A DNA stretch of 64,000 bases from Mesodorylaimus sp. YZB2_4 (taxonomy: Eukaryota; Nematoda; Enoplea; Dorylaimida; Dorylaimidae), in contig JASANH010000815.1 of the NCBI GenBank assembly GCA_030248295.1, positions 24,276 to 88,275 on the forward strand, given 5' to 3'. The notes beneath the pieces were generated by a model. That model had not been told where the DNA came from. It did no database searches and was given only the letters and a program-made list of their open reading frames with translations. Positions 1 through 12,572 of the stretch are shown piece by piece (the first letter of the stretch is position 1; each line of letters opens with the position of its first letter). Made by a program: the position numbers and the translations under genes.

Positions 1-3000
1 GATATTGGTTTTCGCAATATCATCCTATGGCGGTGCTTAACCCATTTTTAGGTGTGCTGAAGGCAAAAATATTACCCAAAACTTTTTTGTGTCATATTTT
101 GGCAAAAAATGATTTAGAACGCAAGCAAGACAAAAATGAGGCGAGCAGTGAGTGTAAGGCCCCAATCTGTGCTACTCAGGCTAGCAGGAGATATAAATTT
201 AAAACTGAAAGTGAGTGAATCTTTGGCTAAAATACGCTTTGGAGGATGCACAGTAAAAATGGGTGAAAGATGCGTGATTTTCTGCTGCGTAATTGCTTCC
301 CAAAAATATCGCCGAAAAATGGATTTGTGCCAAAACAATGGAGTGCTTCGACCTAAAAATATGCCTCTCGAGGTTCGCGGTGAAAAACAGTTTAGGTAAG
401 TTGTCTAGAGTAATGCATCACCCGAAACAATCGCCCCAAATTTTCAGATCTGTACTTAATTAAAGGGGTGGCTGTTTATCAAGCAGAACTACTAAGAAAC
501 GTTGACACTGTCGAAATATCTATAATTTAAACTAAACTGCCTCGGGAGCAATGGAAGATAAAAGCTCACGATATCTCTATTCCGTGAAAGCTCCTGGCTT
601 CCGAGTGTTCAATCAACCCAACTGAAGTGATCATTAAGCGGGAGCAAATGGTTATCAAAGAGTAGTCGACGAAATTTGAAGCGCTGTAAAAAGAATTTCA
701 CCGAATCTCATTTTCCTGCTGCAAGCCATGCTTATCGCACGTAAGTGGTGGGTCGAGTAATAATGGGTTTGGTTATATCAAAATGCGCACCATTAGAGCG
801 CGTAATAAAACCTTGCCTATCTGGTCATTCAAAGATTGATTAAGATGTTTTTTTGGTGTTGACAGATCGTCATCTTCCTGACCCGTCATCGACCCATTCT
901 GGTCATTACTTTCTGTCAATATGGCGATGGAAAAAGTTAAAAAGCACCTTGACGACTTAACAGCGTTCCAAGCGGTTTTTTGACATTTAAAGTAAGCCAC
1001 AGGGAAAAAAGTTTATTTCTTCTTATTGTCGAAGCCATGTTATCACTACCGCTTCGCTTCGTGAGCACTGCAATAATAGGGTTATTTACGTATGAAACTC
1101 GCTCAAGAATATGAAAAGCTATATGGTTCAACTTTATGCAAATCCTGGCACATTCATGAAATCTTCTGTGTAGAAATGCTGCTTTATTTTATGCACAATT
1201 TTACGCAAAGCGTTAGGCTCTTGTTAGCATTTTCTCCAAGAAACGGCAGATGAATGTTTTAAATGCAAAAATGTTATATTATTGGGGGTTATAAAAAAAT
1301 GTTACACGTTCGCGTGGCCTTATAAGAAATTTTGAGACTGACAAAGTCTCACTGTACAAGACGCAAATGAAAAAGCAGTCATAACCGCAGTCATGTCCAA
1401 TGAACTTATTCAAATAGTGATCTAGCACTGCATCGTTTGTCTTTATCAAACATGCTGGCCGCAGGATTTGCGGATGTTGCGTCGTTTACATGAAGGCAAA
1501 GGTACGTTTCTCCAGTTGCTAATGCTCGATGGCGGCTGCCATACCTATCGTGCCTGTGTGAGTGAGAAATGTGAGTTCCAAGTCAATCGCTTCGCCGTTT
1601 TCACTCTTTGACTGTTGAATCGCGCTGCGCTGCCACAACATACGATAGGGATGGAACGGTTTTACCTGGAAACATGCGCAGGTATTAGCTCTTTCTCGGG
1701 GTGAGAGCGAGTTGCACTTTCACAGGTTCTGTTGTATAGATTCTATTTTCTTGGTACCTAATAGCTGTTCCGATATAATTTTCTAATCGTATTCGAGCGA
1801 GACCAGCTTCGACTTAACCACTGAACCAACCAAACCAGGACCAACCCTTGTGCCTTGTATTATTCCACACTGACAGAAATTGCAGTTATTACTTAAAATT
1901 CCTTCTGATGAAAGTAAATTTTTAAACTAGGAATTATCTTGGGTGTATCTTGATCGCAACCGAGCCAATCGAACAAGCAGTTGAGATTTGCTACAGCTTG
2001 TCTGGTCCAACAGATTACGACTACAAAAGCCGCTTTGGTCGAACCTCGGAGTAATTGTATAATCTTAAGGATGCGGACTCAAGTCATCGCGGGGTTTTTT
2101 GTTGCTTTGTTTTAAAGTGCGCCGTTTCTCCTGTCTAAAATTGTCAATCCAGTGCGTGCATTATTTTTTTGCACTGTATTACAACAAAATCGAAAAAACA
2201 GCCTAATCATTTTTTGATAAAAATTCTCGTTAGGCCAGCCTATGAGTACAGTGGCTAGCAGGATGGCTGGTCGGCCACAGGGAGAGCAAACAAGATTACA
2301 AAATCTTAGCCAAGATTTTTGTGATAAGATTGAGGAAAGTGAGGCTCACCAGATTCCAGGTGGAACAACATGAGCTCCATTAGTGGACTCCATCGTGTAA
2401 TTATTCATGAAACCTCATATGGAGCCGCGTGGATCGTGTATAGAACATTTTTTCACAAACTTTTCACCTAACCAGGAGAAGATTCTGCTGATGATTAGGA
2501 TACATGATAAAACGCCAGCTGAATTTTTATATCTTAGGCGGACGAATGTCAGGGCTTAGGACTGAAGAAGCTGGTGGAGAGGGGAGATTTTTCGCATGGT
2601 TTTTTGGTGGCAGCTTTGTGTTCTCTATTCCTAAGCCTTAGGCCTTGGTCCTTTTAATGGACTTTTGTTAGTGGGGTGTCGATGAAAGATAGCGGGCGAG
2701 GAAACTGACATGCTTCGCTGCGGATGGGCAGTGTGCAAGGATAAATAAGTGTTTAGACAAATACTTTGAGAATTCGTGGCGGGAATTATATGATCAAAAC
2801 AATGTTCCCTACTCCCCAAGGACCCCAAGAGGCACCCAAAATGCGCGCGTTTGGCTCCACCAGTGGTTGTCCACTGAAAAGTGGCTGCAGGATATTTTCT
2901 TATTCTTCATTTCTTAAATGTAGTCTGAGTTTTTCAGCCTATTGATACTGGCGATACTGATGCCCATATCACGTGTGCTGTTATCGGCACAATGAATCCT

Positions 3001-3862
3001 TCCTGATTACCATTATTAATAAGCCACCTATGGTAAAATATGTAGACACTATAAAAAAGGCAATTTTAGGGCACTTAAAAGTGATGAGAAAAAGGAAAAT
3101 AAAAAGCAGAATAACGAAGAAACAGCTAGCTTAATTCAAACGTATTCGATTACGTTGATGTTCATATTTCACAGTGCCCTACGTCATCCCTCAATCTCCA
3201 TGCGAAGTGGGAAAATATAAAGTCGGTATGCTGTATTTCAAAGGTGGCCGACATGAAGTTCTTCCAAGTATAGAGCCCACAACCTCTTTTCTATTGTCTG
3301 TGCCAGTCTGGTTAGTACCATATCTGACGTGAGAAAAGGCCACTTCAGCCACACTAATCGAACCTGTGACACCAGATGGCGTGGATGCGCTGACGGACTC
3401 GACATGTTACACATTCATGATATGAAAATGATGGCCATTCACACATCTTTTCCAAACAAGTCTTAAGCAACGACTGGATGAATAAGAAATGACAGCTTCC
3501 TCATTCAATTGAAGTAACCTGAATGCTTCATAAGGGGTAAAAAGATACATCGTTTTTAAGGTCTTTTGTGATGAGGAGCAGCTAACGTTACAACCCGGTG
3601 ACAAATAAGGAATCCGCGAAAATCCAAGCTTTCGACTTGCCATTGCTTTTCTACTTTTAGGAATGCCTATTAAAAATTGTGAGCGTGAATTTAGTGTCTC
3701 AAAGTATAATGACACCCGTACGATGGGTTTCATTTTGGCGAGTGATAGGCGTGGTGACAAGCATAAACTTCTAAAAATTGCCTTAATAATTTCTCAGTGA
3801 CCATAGAGCAGCCATTTCCTTCTTATGGCCTGCAATCTTTCTAAATCTTTCAGTTTCGAATC
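1..3862. other. Gene-poor leading stretch
   Basis: I see no coding region supported by family resemblance, splice structure or composition. Only short random open frames occur on both strands. I found no clear terminal inverted repeats, tRNA or tandem array. It may hold the promoter of the lectin gene that starts at 3863, but I cannot point to a motif. Confidence 0.5.
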
Positions 3863-6800
3863 ATGCAAGCGGCAGTCTTCGTCGTCTTGTATCTTTCTTG
3901 GGCCAAAAACCTTTCATTTTGTAAGCAACGGGGCTATGTTGCCGCATTAGAATCTCTGAATTATATGCATGTTTTCAGGTCAGATATGTTTCGGCAATAA
4001 ATCTGCCTTCGCCCAAAAATGCGCGAAATACAAAGGAGCTGTGGATGGTGGGCGATGTTTTTTCGTGGCTCCTGCGACCGGACATTCGAATAATACGTTT
4101 GATAGCACAACTTGGACTGACGCATTCCAGAAATGCAAACAATTCGATTGGGCGTCCCTAGCCCAAATACATACCAGTAGTGAGTTAAGAGCCCTACACG
4201 AAACCATCCAGGTAAGCGAGCCCCAGGTGCTCTTCCATTTATCTATGTAACTAGGGCTGCCACACCAGTCGTCTTCCTCACTTTGACTCTTGTCTCAGCA
4301 TGTTTTATTCTGTTCGTACAGTAGACTTTTAATCTTGTAATAGTAGTAGTATAGTGGGCAGAAATTCTCCGAATCATGTTTGTAGTATAGCATACTCTTC
4401 AGTGATAATTCTAGGCTTCACAGTAATACACTACTAAATGTTAGAAATATAGTATATTGGCAGTTCTTCCGTTTTTAATCACTATTTCTATGTCCCTTCC
4501 CTCCACGCCTACCTGCCTCGCCATGTACATTTGGGCCAAAACATGAAGGCTCTTCATGACATACCATCATAGCTCGTAGTGAATTGATTTTCAAGTATAT
4601 TCCGCATTTTGGGCAACAAGACACACGACAAAAAACATGACAAAATACTGTAGGTACTGTCACGTTGAAAGAGAAAGCTGCCTGAATCTGCCGTAGTGAG
4701 CACTTACCATAAGCGCTGATACAGTTTTGGAAAAAAGATTTAGTTTCAGTTAACTGGATATTTTTTTTGTTGCACCAGCTTCGCTTCGCATCATCCACAA
4801 AATCTTGAAACTTTTAAAATCCATGTCGAACTTGACATAATGAATGACTGTAATATGTATCAGTGCAAAAGATAGTTCTCTGCAAAATATTGGGCCCGTC
4901 TGACCAATTGGTCAGCAGTGGCGCGCCTGAAATCCTTCGAATTTTTGAAGCTATCCTGCTTTTTCGGCGCTCGAAATCCGGGTGTTGTAACACCAGCCTG
5001 AAGCCTAGAGCATGAAAACCGAGTTTAGAAAAACCATGCAAGTTTTTTTTCTTCAATGCTCTTTCTTCTAAGAGAATTCAAAAAACTAGCAGGACTTTAG
5101 TCGCTGACAAGCTGGCCAGACGGGTCCAATATTTTACAAAAAGCTGTACTTAAGAAAAAAATTACAGCGATCGATTATGTCGAGTTGAACTTGACAGTTG
5201 GCAAGGCTCTCTCAGATCAAGGTGAGACTCGGTACAGAAATTACTTGAGAAGTAAGGATGGCTGATTCGTTTGATTCATAGAAACCCTCGTCTTTTGTAA
5301 AATGATTGAAATAATAAGAACCCTCTTTTTATACAGTTTTTGGATTACGCTGACTCCTGCTCAACATGGAGGTCGCTTTGAAAACTCTTTCAATCAGTGT
5401 TAACGTAGCAGGAACTAATAAACCACTGCAACATTGCAAAGATACGGCAACTATCTACGTTTGGACCAAAATTCAAGCGGATCCATTTCATTTACTGTAC
5501 AGCCGCTTAGAGATGTTTAAAGATGACAGATTATGTCCTAACTCGCGATCAACAGGATTCAAACCAGCAATTGTCTAGCTGACTTTCGTTTCTCTTTGAG
5601 CTTTGCACGAACAACCGAGAACAGATCGCGAGTTTTAGAAAGCGCGCCCATTTGAAAACTGAATTAAACTGAGTCTAAAAAGATTCCGTTACAGTAAAAT
5701 TTAGTTTTAGTTCCAGTTACAGTTAACTGAATTAAAAAGATTCAGTCAACTGATAAATTTAGTTTCAGTTAATTGTACTGTATCAACGCTAGTCACCATC
5801 AAGATACTGGCATTGCAAGACCTAAGCCATGTCGCGTCCTGTGTGCCACAGAATTGGTGAATGGACGAATCGGAATCGGATAATACTCATGTAGCTGATG
5901 TAGGAGGTGTTCTCGTAGTTTATAGTTCGTTCCCTACGTCTGCAATGCAAAATGAATCAGATCGATCTCGAGAATCCCATGATTTCTGCTGCGCTTTTTT
6001 TTATTGGTAGCGCATTCATCCTTAAAAAACTCCTCCTACAAAACGAATGGCTCAGACACTGAAGACCAGGGCAATACAAACAAAAGATGCATTGCATAAC
6101 CAAAAAACATAGTATCAATAGGTTACGCATCACCATGGTGGAATTCACTAAATTTCGAAATCATGCGCGTCTAATCACACGAGCTTATTAGTGTAATGGC
6201 ACACTGGGTCAAGTAGAATAATAAGGCTGGAACTCAAACGTACCTTTATCACAAGTCTCTCATCAAAATTGAATTTTTTTTAGTGAACCTAAAATATTTC
6301 TTATTTCTTGATTTTCAGTGTTCCAGCTCCACTTTGAAATAGCCACAACTTCTTGAAACTTTTAAAAGCCCTTGCGTTATGTATTACTGCAGGTCTAGGA
6401 TTTGGAATTTTCCCTTAATGTTTCCTCATGCACAGTACAGCCTAGGAAATTCTACAAGTAGTAACATGGCATACTGGATTTCACTCGTGGTCATTGTCAT
6501 GGCCTTGTCACTTCTTGTCACTTAAGTAAATACAGCACGTGCACTAACGCGTAAGGTAAAATTTATGAAAAAAGGCATGTCTTGAATAACTTGCGGAGAG
6601 ATTAAGCGATGACAAAACTGCAGTAACGTTGATCATTTTAATGCGAATTTGTCATTCATACTACCAGCAAATTTCCGTGGCATGCACGCGTTTTGTTAAC
6701 TCTTCGATTTAAAGCCGGGAGGTTTACTTTTCTTTTCAAACATCTAACCAGCTGCGCACATTCTTTCAGAGCAGCTTCCCGCCCGAATTAGATCCTTGGT

Positions 6801-8053
6801 CTTGGGTGGCATTGCGACGCGATCCAGCAGCCAAGGGTGAAAACGGCAAAGCGATCGACTTACAACTCACATTTTGGCACGACAGTACTGGCGAACCCAA
6901 TCAAGCGTTGACCGCTGGCAATACGTACCTTCGGCTCCACGAAAATTGGACCGTAGGATATCCCAATGACTTCGACCAAACACGTCAGTGTACGATGCTG
7001 GCAGCCAAACTAACCGTATTTGCAAGTGCCAACTGCGACGAGATCAAGACGTACATATGCGTTTTCTATGGTAAATGTTTGCGGCAGCGTTACTAAGTCA
7101 AAACAATTGATCATACTCGTAATCGCTTAATTTTACCAAAGCTTTGTTGTAAGATGCAGCGGTTTTTTTCGCCAGCAGTTTCAAAGAGGCGCGCTGTCCG
7201 AGCTAGGCGACTAATTCGACCTTAAAATTGCCAGCCTTGAAAAATTACCCTCTTATTTAACATATTTCGAAAGTATGTGCGATGAAGATCACTTTTTATT
7301 TCACGGCCAGATCAATATTCATGAAAAAAGGGCCGCTCGAAATATTTTGCTGGCCGATAAATTTGGAATTTGAAAACTCCTCATAGCTTCACTGATGCGG
7401 CCAAAAACGTTCAGACGCGGTTCCTTCAAAAGAGTACCGTTTTATCTACAAACGTTGTCTTTCTGACAAAAACAGTCTCTATCAATAAATACGATCAAAC
7501 GCAAAAGTTTATGCAAGGATTTTCACTAAAATTCATCTCATTCACGCAATTGAGCATAGAAGCAACTTATTTTCTTATAAAGGATGAGAAAAGGATAGGC
7601 TTGTAAGCGAGACCGCTTCAAAAATAGGTGGCCTCGGAAATTGTCACGACACATCCAGCTAGCGCGAAAATTTAAAATATTCCGCATTTTTCCCCAGGCT
7701 GCTGTTGTATTTAAAATACTTCGCTTCTATATCGATGTTTTTTTCTATTTAAACATTAGATCTTCCGGAAAACTTAAAATTTAATTAAAAACTATTTCTT
7801 TCATGCAGATTATGCTCAAGACTTTGAGCTCGTTTCGAACAAATGCATGAGAGAAGCAGTTACGCTCCGACCAACGGCGTCCACCCTGACGACATGTGTC
7901 AATTTATGCGCCCAAGCTGTCTGGTGTCGCAGCTTCAATTGGTATCCAGCTGACAAGAAATGCGAACTTTTCTCGTGGTCACACAATGATACTAGCCGGA
8001 TTGATGCAGCTGATAGTACTTGCCAGCACTATGCGTACTCGTATTTACCATAA
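3863..8053 (+). CDS. Secreted C-type lectin domain plus PAN/apple domain protein
   Basis: Four exons are inferred: 3863-3920, 3979-4211, 6770-7070 and 7809-8053, joined by GT-AG introns in phases 1, 0 and 1 that keep one frame, giving about 278 aa. Exon 1 encodes a hydrophobic signal peptide (MQAAVFVVLYLSWA). Exons 2 and 3 form a C-type lectin fold: the first Cys pair region, an alpha-helix segment with W-A-x-L-A-x-I, then the C-terminal pattern W-x3-PND-x6-C-x12-C-x6-IC. The calcium-binding EPN or QPD and WND motifs are not evident, so sugar binding by the classical route is doubtful. Exon 4 is a PAN/apple-like module with Cys residues spaced as C-x-C-x-C around CVNLC, WC and KKC, ending in TAA. 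The expected product is extracellular and binds ligand or adheres. Intron 2 (2.56 kb) carries a MITE copy. The exon joins are inferred, not proven. Confidence 0.75.
4878..5150. repeat. MITE-like inverted-repeat element, family A copy 1
   Basis: The left end (about 4885-4930) and the reverse complement of the right end (about 5095-5145) share AAATATTGG followed by a CCCGTCTG-CCA-GTCAGC core, giving an inverted-repeat structure of about 270 bp with no coding capacity. A related element lies at 8745-9050. It sits inside intron 2 of the lectin gene. Exact ends and target duplication were not resolved. Confidence 0.5.
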
Positions 8054-10040
8054 GTTCTTACTTGGCAGGAAGTCGGATCCCTTCCAAAATCCCATCACCC
8101 TGAAATCCAGATTTTCTCAAACCTGACATGTATGTATTATATGCAAGAAAATTTTGTGTGTAAGATCCTAATAAAGGCATGTAGAATTGCAGTGTATGTA
8201 TCTTGTTAAGAATTTTCAAATTCTAAAATTATTTTCTTCGTCATCCGCAACGAAAATTAATCAAAAAATACTGCAGGGCTATCATCTTTAGAATCGTGAT
8301 GAGGCAGAGAATAGTCCAACCAAGTTGCTAAACCTCGCTAGCGGAGATCGTCGCGTTGACGCTTGGCTATTCGACTTCTGAAATGATCCTGCCCCGCCGA
8401 CAAATTACGCGCACAATCGTTGTCGGAGCGTATCAAATCCTTGTCGCTCTGTCTCCTGCACCCGAAATCACCCAATTTTGTTAAAGCGACACAAATATGA
8501 GACGTAGAATAAAAGCTAGATTTACGCACCTCTAAAGAGTCCTTACATCGACGCATCATATTTAATCTTGAACCTCACCGTCAGGATCAGTTTCATCCAT
8601 AACCACAGCCCAAAGGAATAGCTGCTAGGGCTGCGGCAAAAACTGTAATAACCTTACGCCTCCGACTTACAAGGCGAGCATTGCCAACTGTTGCGTCGAA
8701 CTCAACGAAACCAAAAATTGTAATTTGTTCCTAGATGCAAAATAAAGCAATCCAAAAAATATCCGGGGCGTCTGACCAATCGGTCGGCCAGCAGTGGTCA
8801 GCGCCTAAAGTCCTGGGAAATTTTGTAAATCTTCCGGAATTTTTGCCCGAAATCCGAGTGTTTTAAGCCCGACGCCTCGAAGCGCTGGGTTCTTTACAAA
8901 ACCAAAAATCGGGTTCGGAAAGAACCCTGCGTGTTTTTCTTAACGTTCGGGTTCCTAACATACAAGGATTCAAAAATTCTCAGGACTTTAGGCCACCGCC
9001 ACTGCTAATCAGTCGGTCAGAGGCCGTCAGAAAGAATGTCCATTCCTGATGTTGTGTGGAGCGCAGTGGCCGATTTTGGAGATATTTGAGAAGGGTAGAT
9101 GAATGCGGCTGATTCATCCAAGAATCCAGACGAGACATTCGTTTTGGTCAGGAAAAATCCATGATTTGATATTTCAGAACCATTGTGGCGCATGGAGAGA
9201 GGGAGTAACAAAATGAAGACTGACCAGAAATCCGTTTAAAAATCCGTAGGCATCAGCATACTTTTTAGTTGTAATTACCTAATACCTTCTAGTCTGAAAT
9301 TACCTAAAAAAGTCCAGTTTGAAACATGGATTGAAACAGTACAGATGTTTCAGGTGAAACTTTGGTTTACTGATCGAGCAAATGATAGCATTATCTGTGC
9401 CAGTTATTTTCATACCGTGCACTGGCGGCTCGCACCTTTCCTGGTCATGAAGTTGATAAATTTCAGATAGCGTAGTCCCGGTCATTATGATATTCGTTGA
9501 TGTTAGAATCGATGACTTCGCCGCCGAAGACAAGACTCATAATCGAACCGAAAGTTCTCGGTTTGCCTCCTGGTAGGCTTGAAATGTACGTTATGTCCTG
9601 TATTAGACCATTTTGATGCCCCCCCCCCCCCGTGGGCTTAAAATCTGGGAAGTGAACAGGTCACAGGAACAGGTACAGGTCGCGATCTGATGCCCCTATT
9701 GGACTTTGTAACTAGGCGCTCAATGTCCCCAAGCGGACATAAATCAGTCAAGCCCAGGTACTCGACGCAACCGTTTTAGTCTGATGGTTTCCGATTTGAT
9801 GACCCAATCACCGTTGTGACAGATGGCTGATATGTCTCAATTGGCCTTTGCCAATTCTTTCCGCCAGAATTCTTATTTCTCAGACTCAAGTCGGCAAATC
9901 GTGAGGCGGCTCGCAGGCTTGGCAGATCGTAAGTGAAATATTCAGATGGAATGCACCTTGTCCAGAGTATTATAGCAGCGAAAGAAAGTAAATTTAGTGA
10001 AATGTTGGTGGAAAACATTTCAAGCTCCCGCCTTCCTGTG
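8054..10040. other. Intergenic stretch with one MITE and a 13-bp poly-C tract
   Basis: Apart from the MITE at 8745-9050 and a poly-C run at 9619-9631, I see nothing supported here. Open frames on both strands are short and resemble no family I know. Confidence 0.5.
8745..9050. repeat. MITE-like inverted-repeat element, family A copy 2
   Basis: The left end carries GCGTCTGACC, CAGCAGTGG and GCCTAAAGTCCTGG. The right end read in reverse carries GCCTCTGACC, AGCAGTGG and GCCTAAAGTCCTG. The interior shares the CGAAATCCG-GTGTT segment with copy 1, so the two are diverged members of one family. Non-coding. Confidence 0.5.
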
Positions 10041-10050
10041 CAGGGATCTT

Positions 10051-11095
10051 GGGGCAGTTTCACAGTTCTGAATCCAAGGCATGTCTTAAATTCTAGGACA
10101 GTTCTAAGTCATTTCACAATCAGCTTGGTGTTCCGCCCAAGGACACCAGCTGTCTTAAGTTTAGGACGACCTCGACCTGGTGTCTTTATCTCCCAACAGC
10201 GCTGCCATGCTGACACGGCTGTCAAGCGCAGGGCAATCGCCCTTGAAGTAGGGCAATTTCGAGCTGACCTTTCTAGAGAAATTTTAGGGCAATCTCCGGG
10301 CGTCTTGCGATTGTGGCACTTTGCCTTAGCTCTCTCGACCCGCAAAAACTGTTCTTTTTCAGCTGAACTGAAATTCTGTCGTTCTTATTCAGCCATTGAA
10401 GCGAGAAAAGGACGACAGAATTCCACCATCATCATTTTACTCCTGACCCAGGAAAATACATGAACTGGACGAGGGGGAACACACTTTAAAAAAAATTAAA
10501 ACTTATACGCGATAAACTTACTAGCAAGCGTAATCCCATGGTACAGAATCTTATAAACAGTCGCAGAAAACACAAAACTCCGTTTGTAGGGCTCAAAATT
10601 ATGACTTGGAAAAACCAAATGATGTAGTTCACAGAGTCGCCCACTAACATGATGGTCAGATTTGTGCACAAAACGAGGATTCCAAAGTGATAGAACCCAT
10701 GGTAAAGCTTATGAAATAAACCCAATTTGGCACGTTTACAGAGCTCATATAATGTGGACCAGCCTGCCTCATCCAGGGCGTCCTCGTGACGTAGTAAAAT
10801 TATTTAGATACAATCGCACAGCAAACTTCGACTAGTAATGGCCCAGCTTACACGTTTAGTAACTTATGTTAAATTTTGAGGTCTGCTAAAATGTGTCAAG
10901 TCATCCTTTTTCAACTGTGAAACAAGATGAGACCTGCCTTGGGGCGCGCCAAAATCTATGGATAAGGCACTCTTAGACAGCTATTGTGACACGTCTTAAA
11001 TTGGTGTCTCATAGTTGTTCAAGTTGCTGTCCTAATTAGTAGTGCCCCGAATTCGTACCCGTCTTGAAATTAGGATCGCACTGTGAAACTGGCCC
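10051..11095. repeat. Candidate terminal-inverted-repeat element, about 1 kb
   Basis: GGGGCAGTTTCACAG at 10051 is matched in reverse orientation by the segment ending at 11095 (CTGTGAAACTGGCCCCC). Subterminal sequences on both sides contain AGGACAG and GTCTTAA-type words and repeated GGTGTCTT. I found no convincing target duplication, so the exact ends are uncertain. No transposase is recognisable inside. Confidence 0.4.
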
Positions 11096-11661
11096 CCGCT
11101 GATTGTGAGTCTCGTGCTATTGCAGTTATCTTATTCGTCCAGTAACCTGCCAGCCTAGCTGCAAAGACTACTGTGTGCCAGCCTAGTGCTTGCTTGCGCA
11201 TTCCATCCATCCGTGGCAGCCACTCTCTCTTCCCATTTGTTCATATCAAAACTTGGCTTCATTGGCGCAAGATATTCTGGTTTGTTACTTACCGAGAAGC
11301 TTTGTTACTGGTGCCGACTATGAGCAAAATTTTTTGTCTGATCAATGTCAAAGTCAGTGCCAGAAAATTTACAATTCCTCGCAGGCCAACAGTCGGGTCA
11401 GAAAATTTTTCGAGGGGTCGGGCAAGTCAGGGTCAGGTGAGACAGTGAAAAACCAAGGTCGTTGGAACATTGCATTCCGAGAACGCACGAAAAGTAGAGG
11501 CGATAGGTGAATCATATTTAGCAGAGATATGCATGTTGTATCACGCGATCGTCGCGACAGACGTCTCTGATATTTCGCGCAGAGCTTTCTTTTGCATCTA
11601 TGGATACATTACAATATTTGGTTTTGTAAAGTTCGAGCTGGAGTGGTTTGCGATGTTTCCC

Positions 11662-11838
11662 TGAGAGTCATCAATGTTTTCTCTGGTCTCGAATAATAAT
11701 GAGAAGTTGGCTCGCAACTCTCATTACAGTATGAGCAGAAGAAAGGAAGCATGAATGCAAACTATTCATCTCATCACATTAATTACACTATACAGTAGAT
11801 TGAGTGGAGAAAAACTGAGCAATAGTTAGTTGTGCCAA
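11662..11838. repeat. Dispersed repeat, copy 1 of 2
   Basis: About 170 bp starting CAGAGTCATC and containing ATGTTTTCTCTG, AATAATAATGA and ATAGTTAGTTGT is repeated in direct orientation at 16785-16946 with scattered differences. Non-coding and of unknown class. Confidence 0.6.
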
Positions 11839-12572
11839 CGGTGATTGCAAACACCATCAGCAGAATGTCGGATATATTGCTTGCCCTGGTCTGCACGACA
11901 TTTTCTGGTCTCCTATAGTGAGCGCCAAAATTGCTGTGCTTCCAGCCAAGATCGACAAGCACACAAAAGAGAAGCACATTGCTGCAATCATTACAAAGTC
12001 ATAATTTAGGTGTACGGTTGCTTCATCGAAGGGAGACAGCGAATTTATACATTCTAACAGGTCACACAAACCATCCAAACATCACGTATTTTTATCCGAG
12101 TGTTGTCCAATTATGTAATTGGTAACATCGGCATCATGAGCTGGATAAATCACTGAAAGCAACTAAAAATCATCTACCTGTACGAATGATGCAAATTCAA
12201 GATGCAAAACGATGGGTCTTAGCGAGAACCTACAGTACAGATTTTCTTTTCTTTCTGCGAACTGCCGTCATATTAGTCGGGTAATTCAACAGGCTCTACA
12301 TCAGTACCTACATTATGTTAGTGGCTGGCTTTTCTGTTTTGTCTGGAAAAACTAAAAGATACATCAATCTAGACCCTAAAGACACCATCAGCATTGAGAA
12401 AATACTGTGACCATATACTGATAACATGATAAAAATTGGATAGATTTGTCCTGTGGGCGCTAAGGAACGAGGCAATTTTGTCCCAGTGAGCAGCGAGTGA
12501 ACAACGGTGAGGATTACTGCGCAATGCTTTGATTACGAGTGCACCAAAAATGGGCACACATCAGCCAGTCAC

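Noticed and set aside
9933..10463. 176-aa plus-strand ORF as a gene
   Set aside because: It overlaps an inverted-repeat element, has an opposing frame of similar length and shows no family resemblance.
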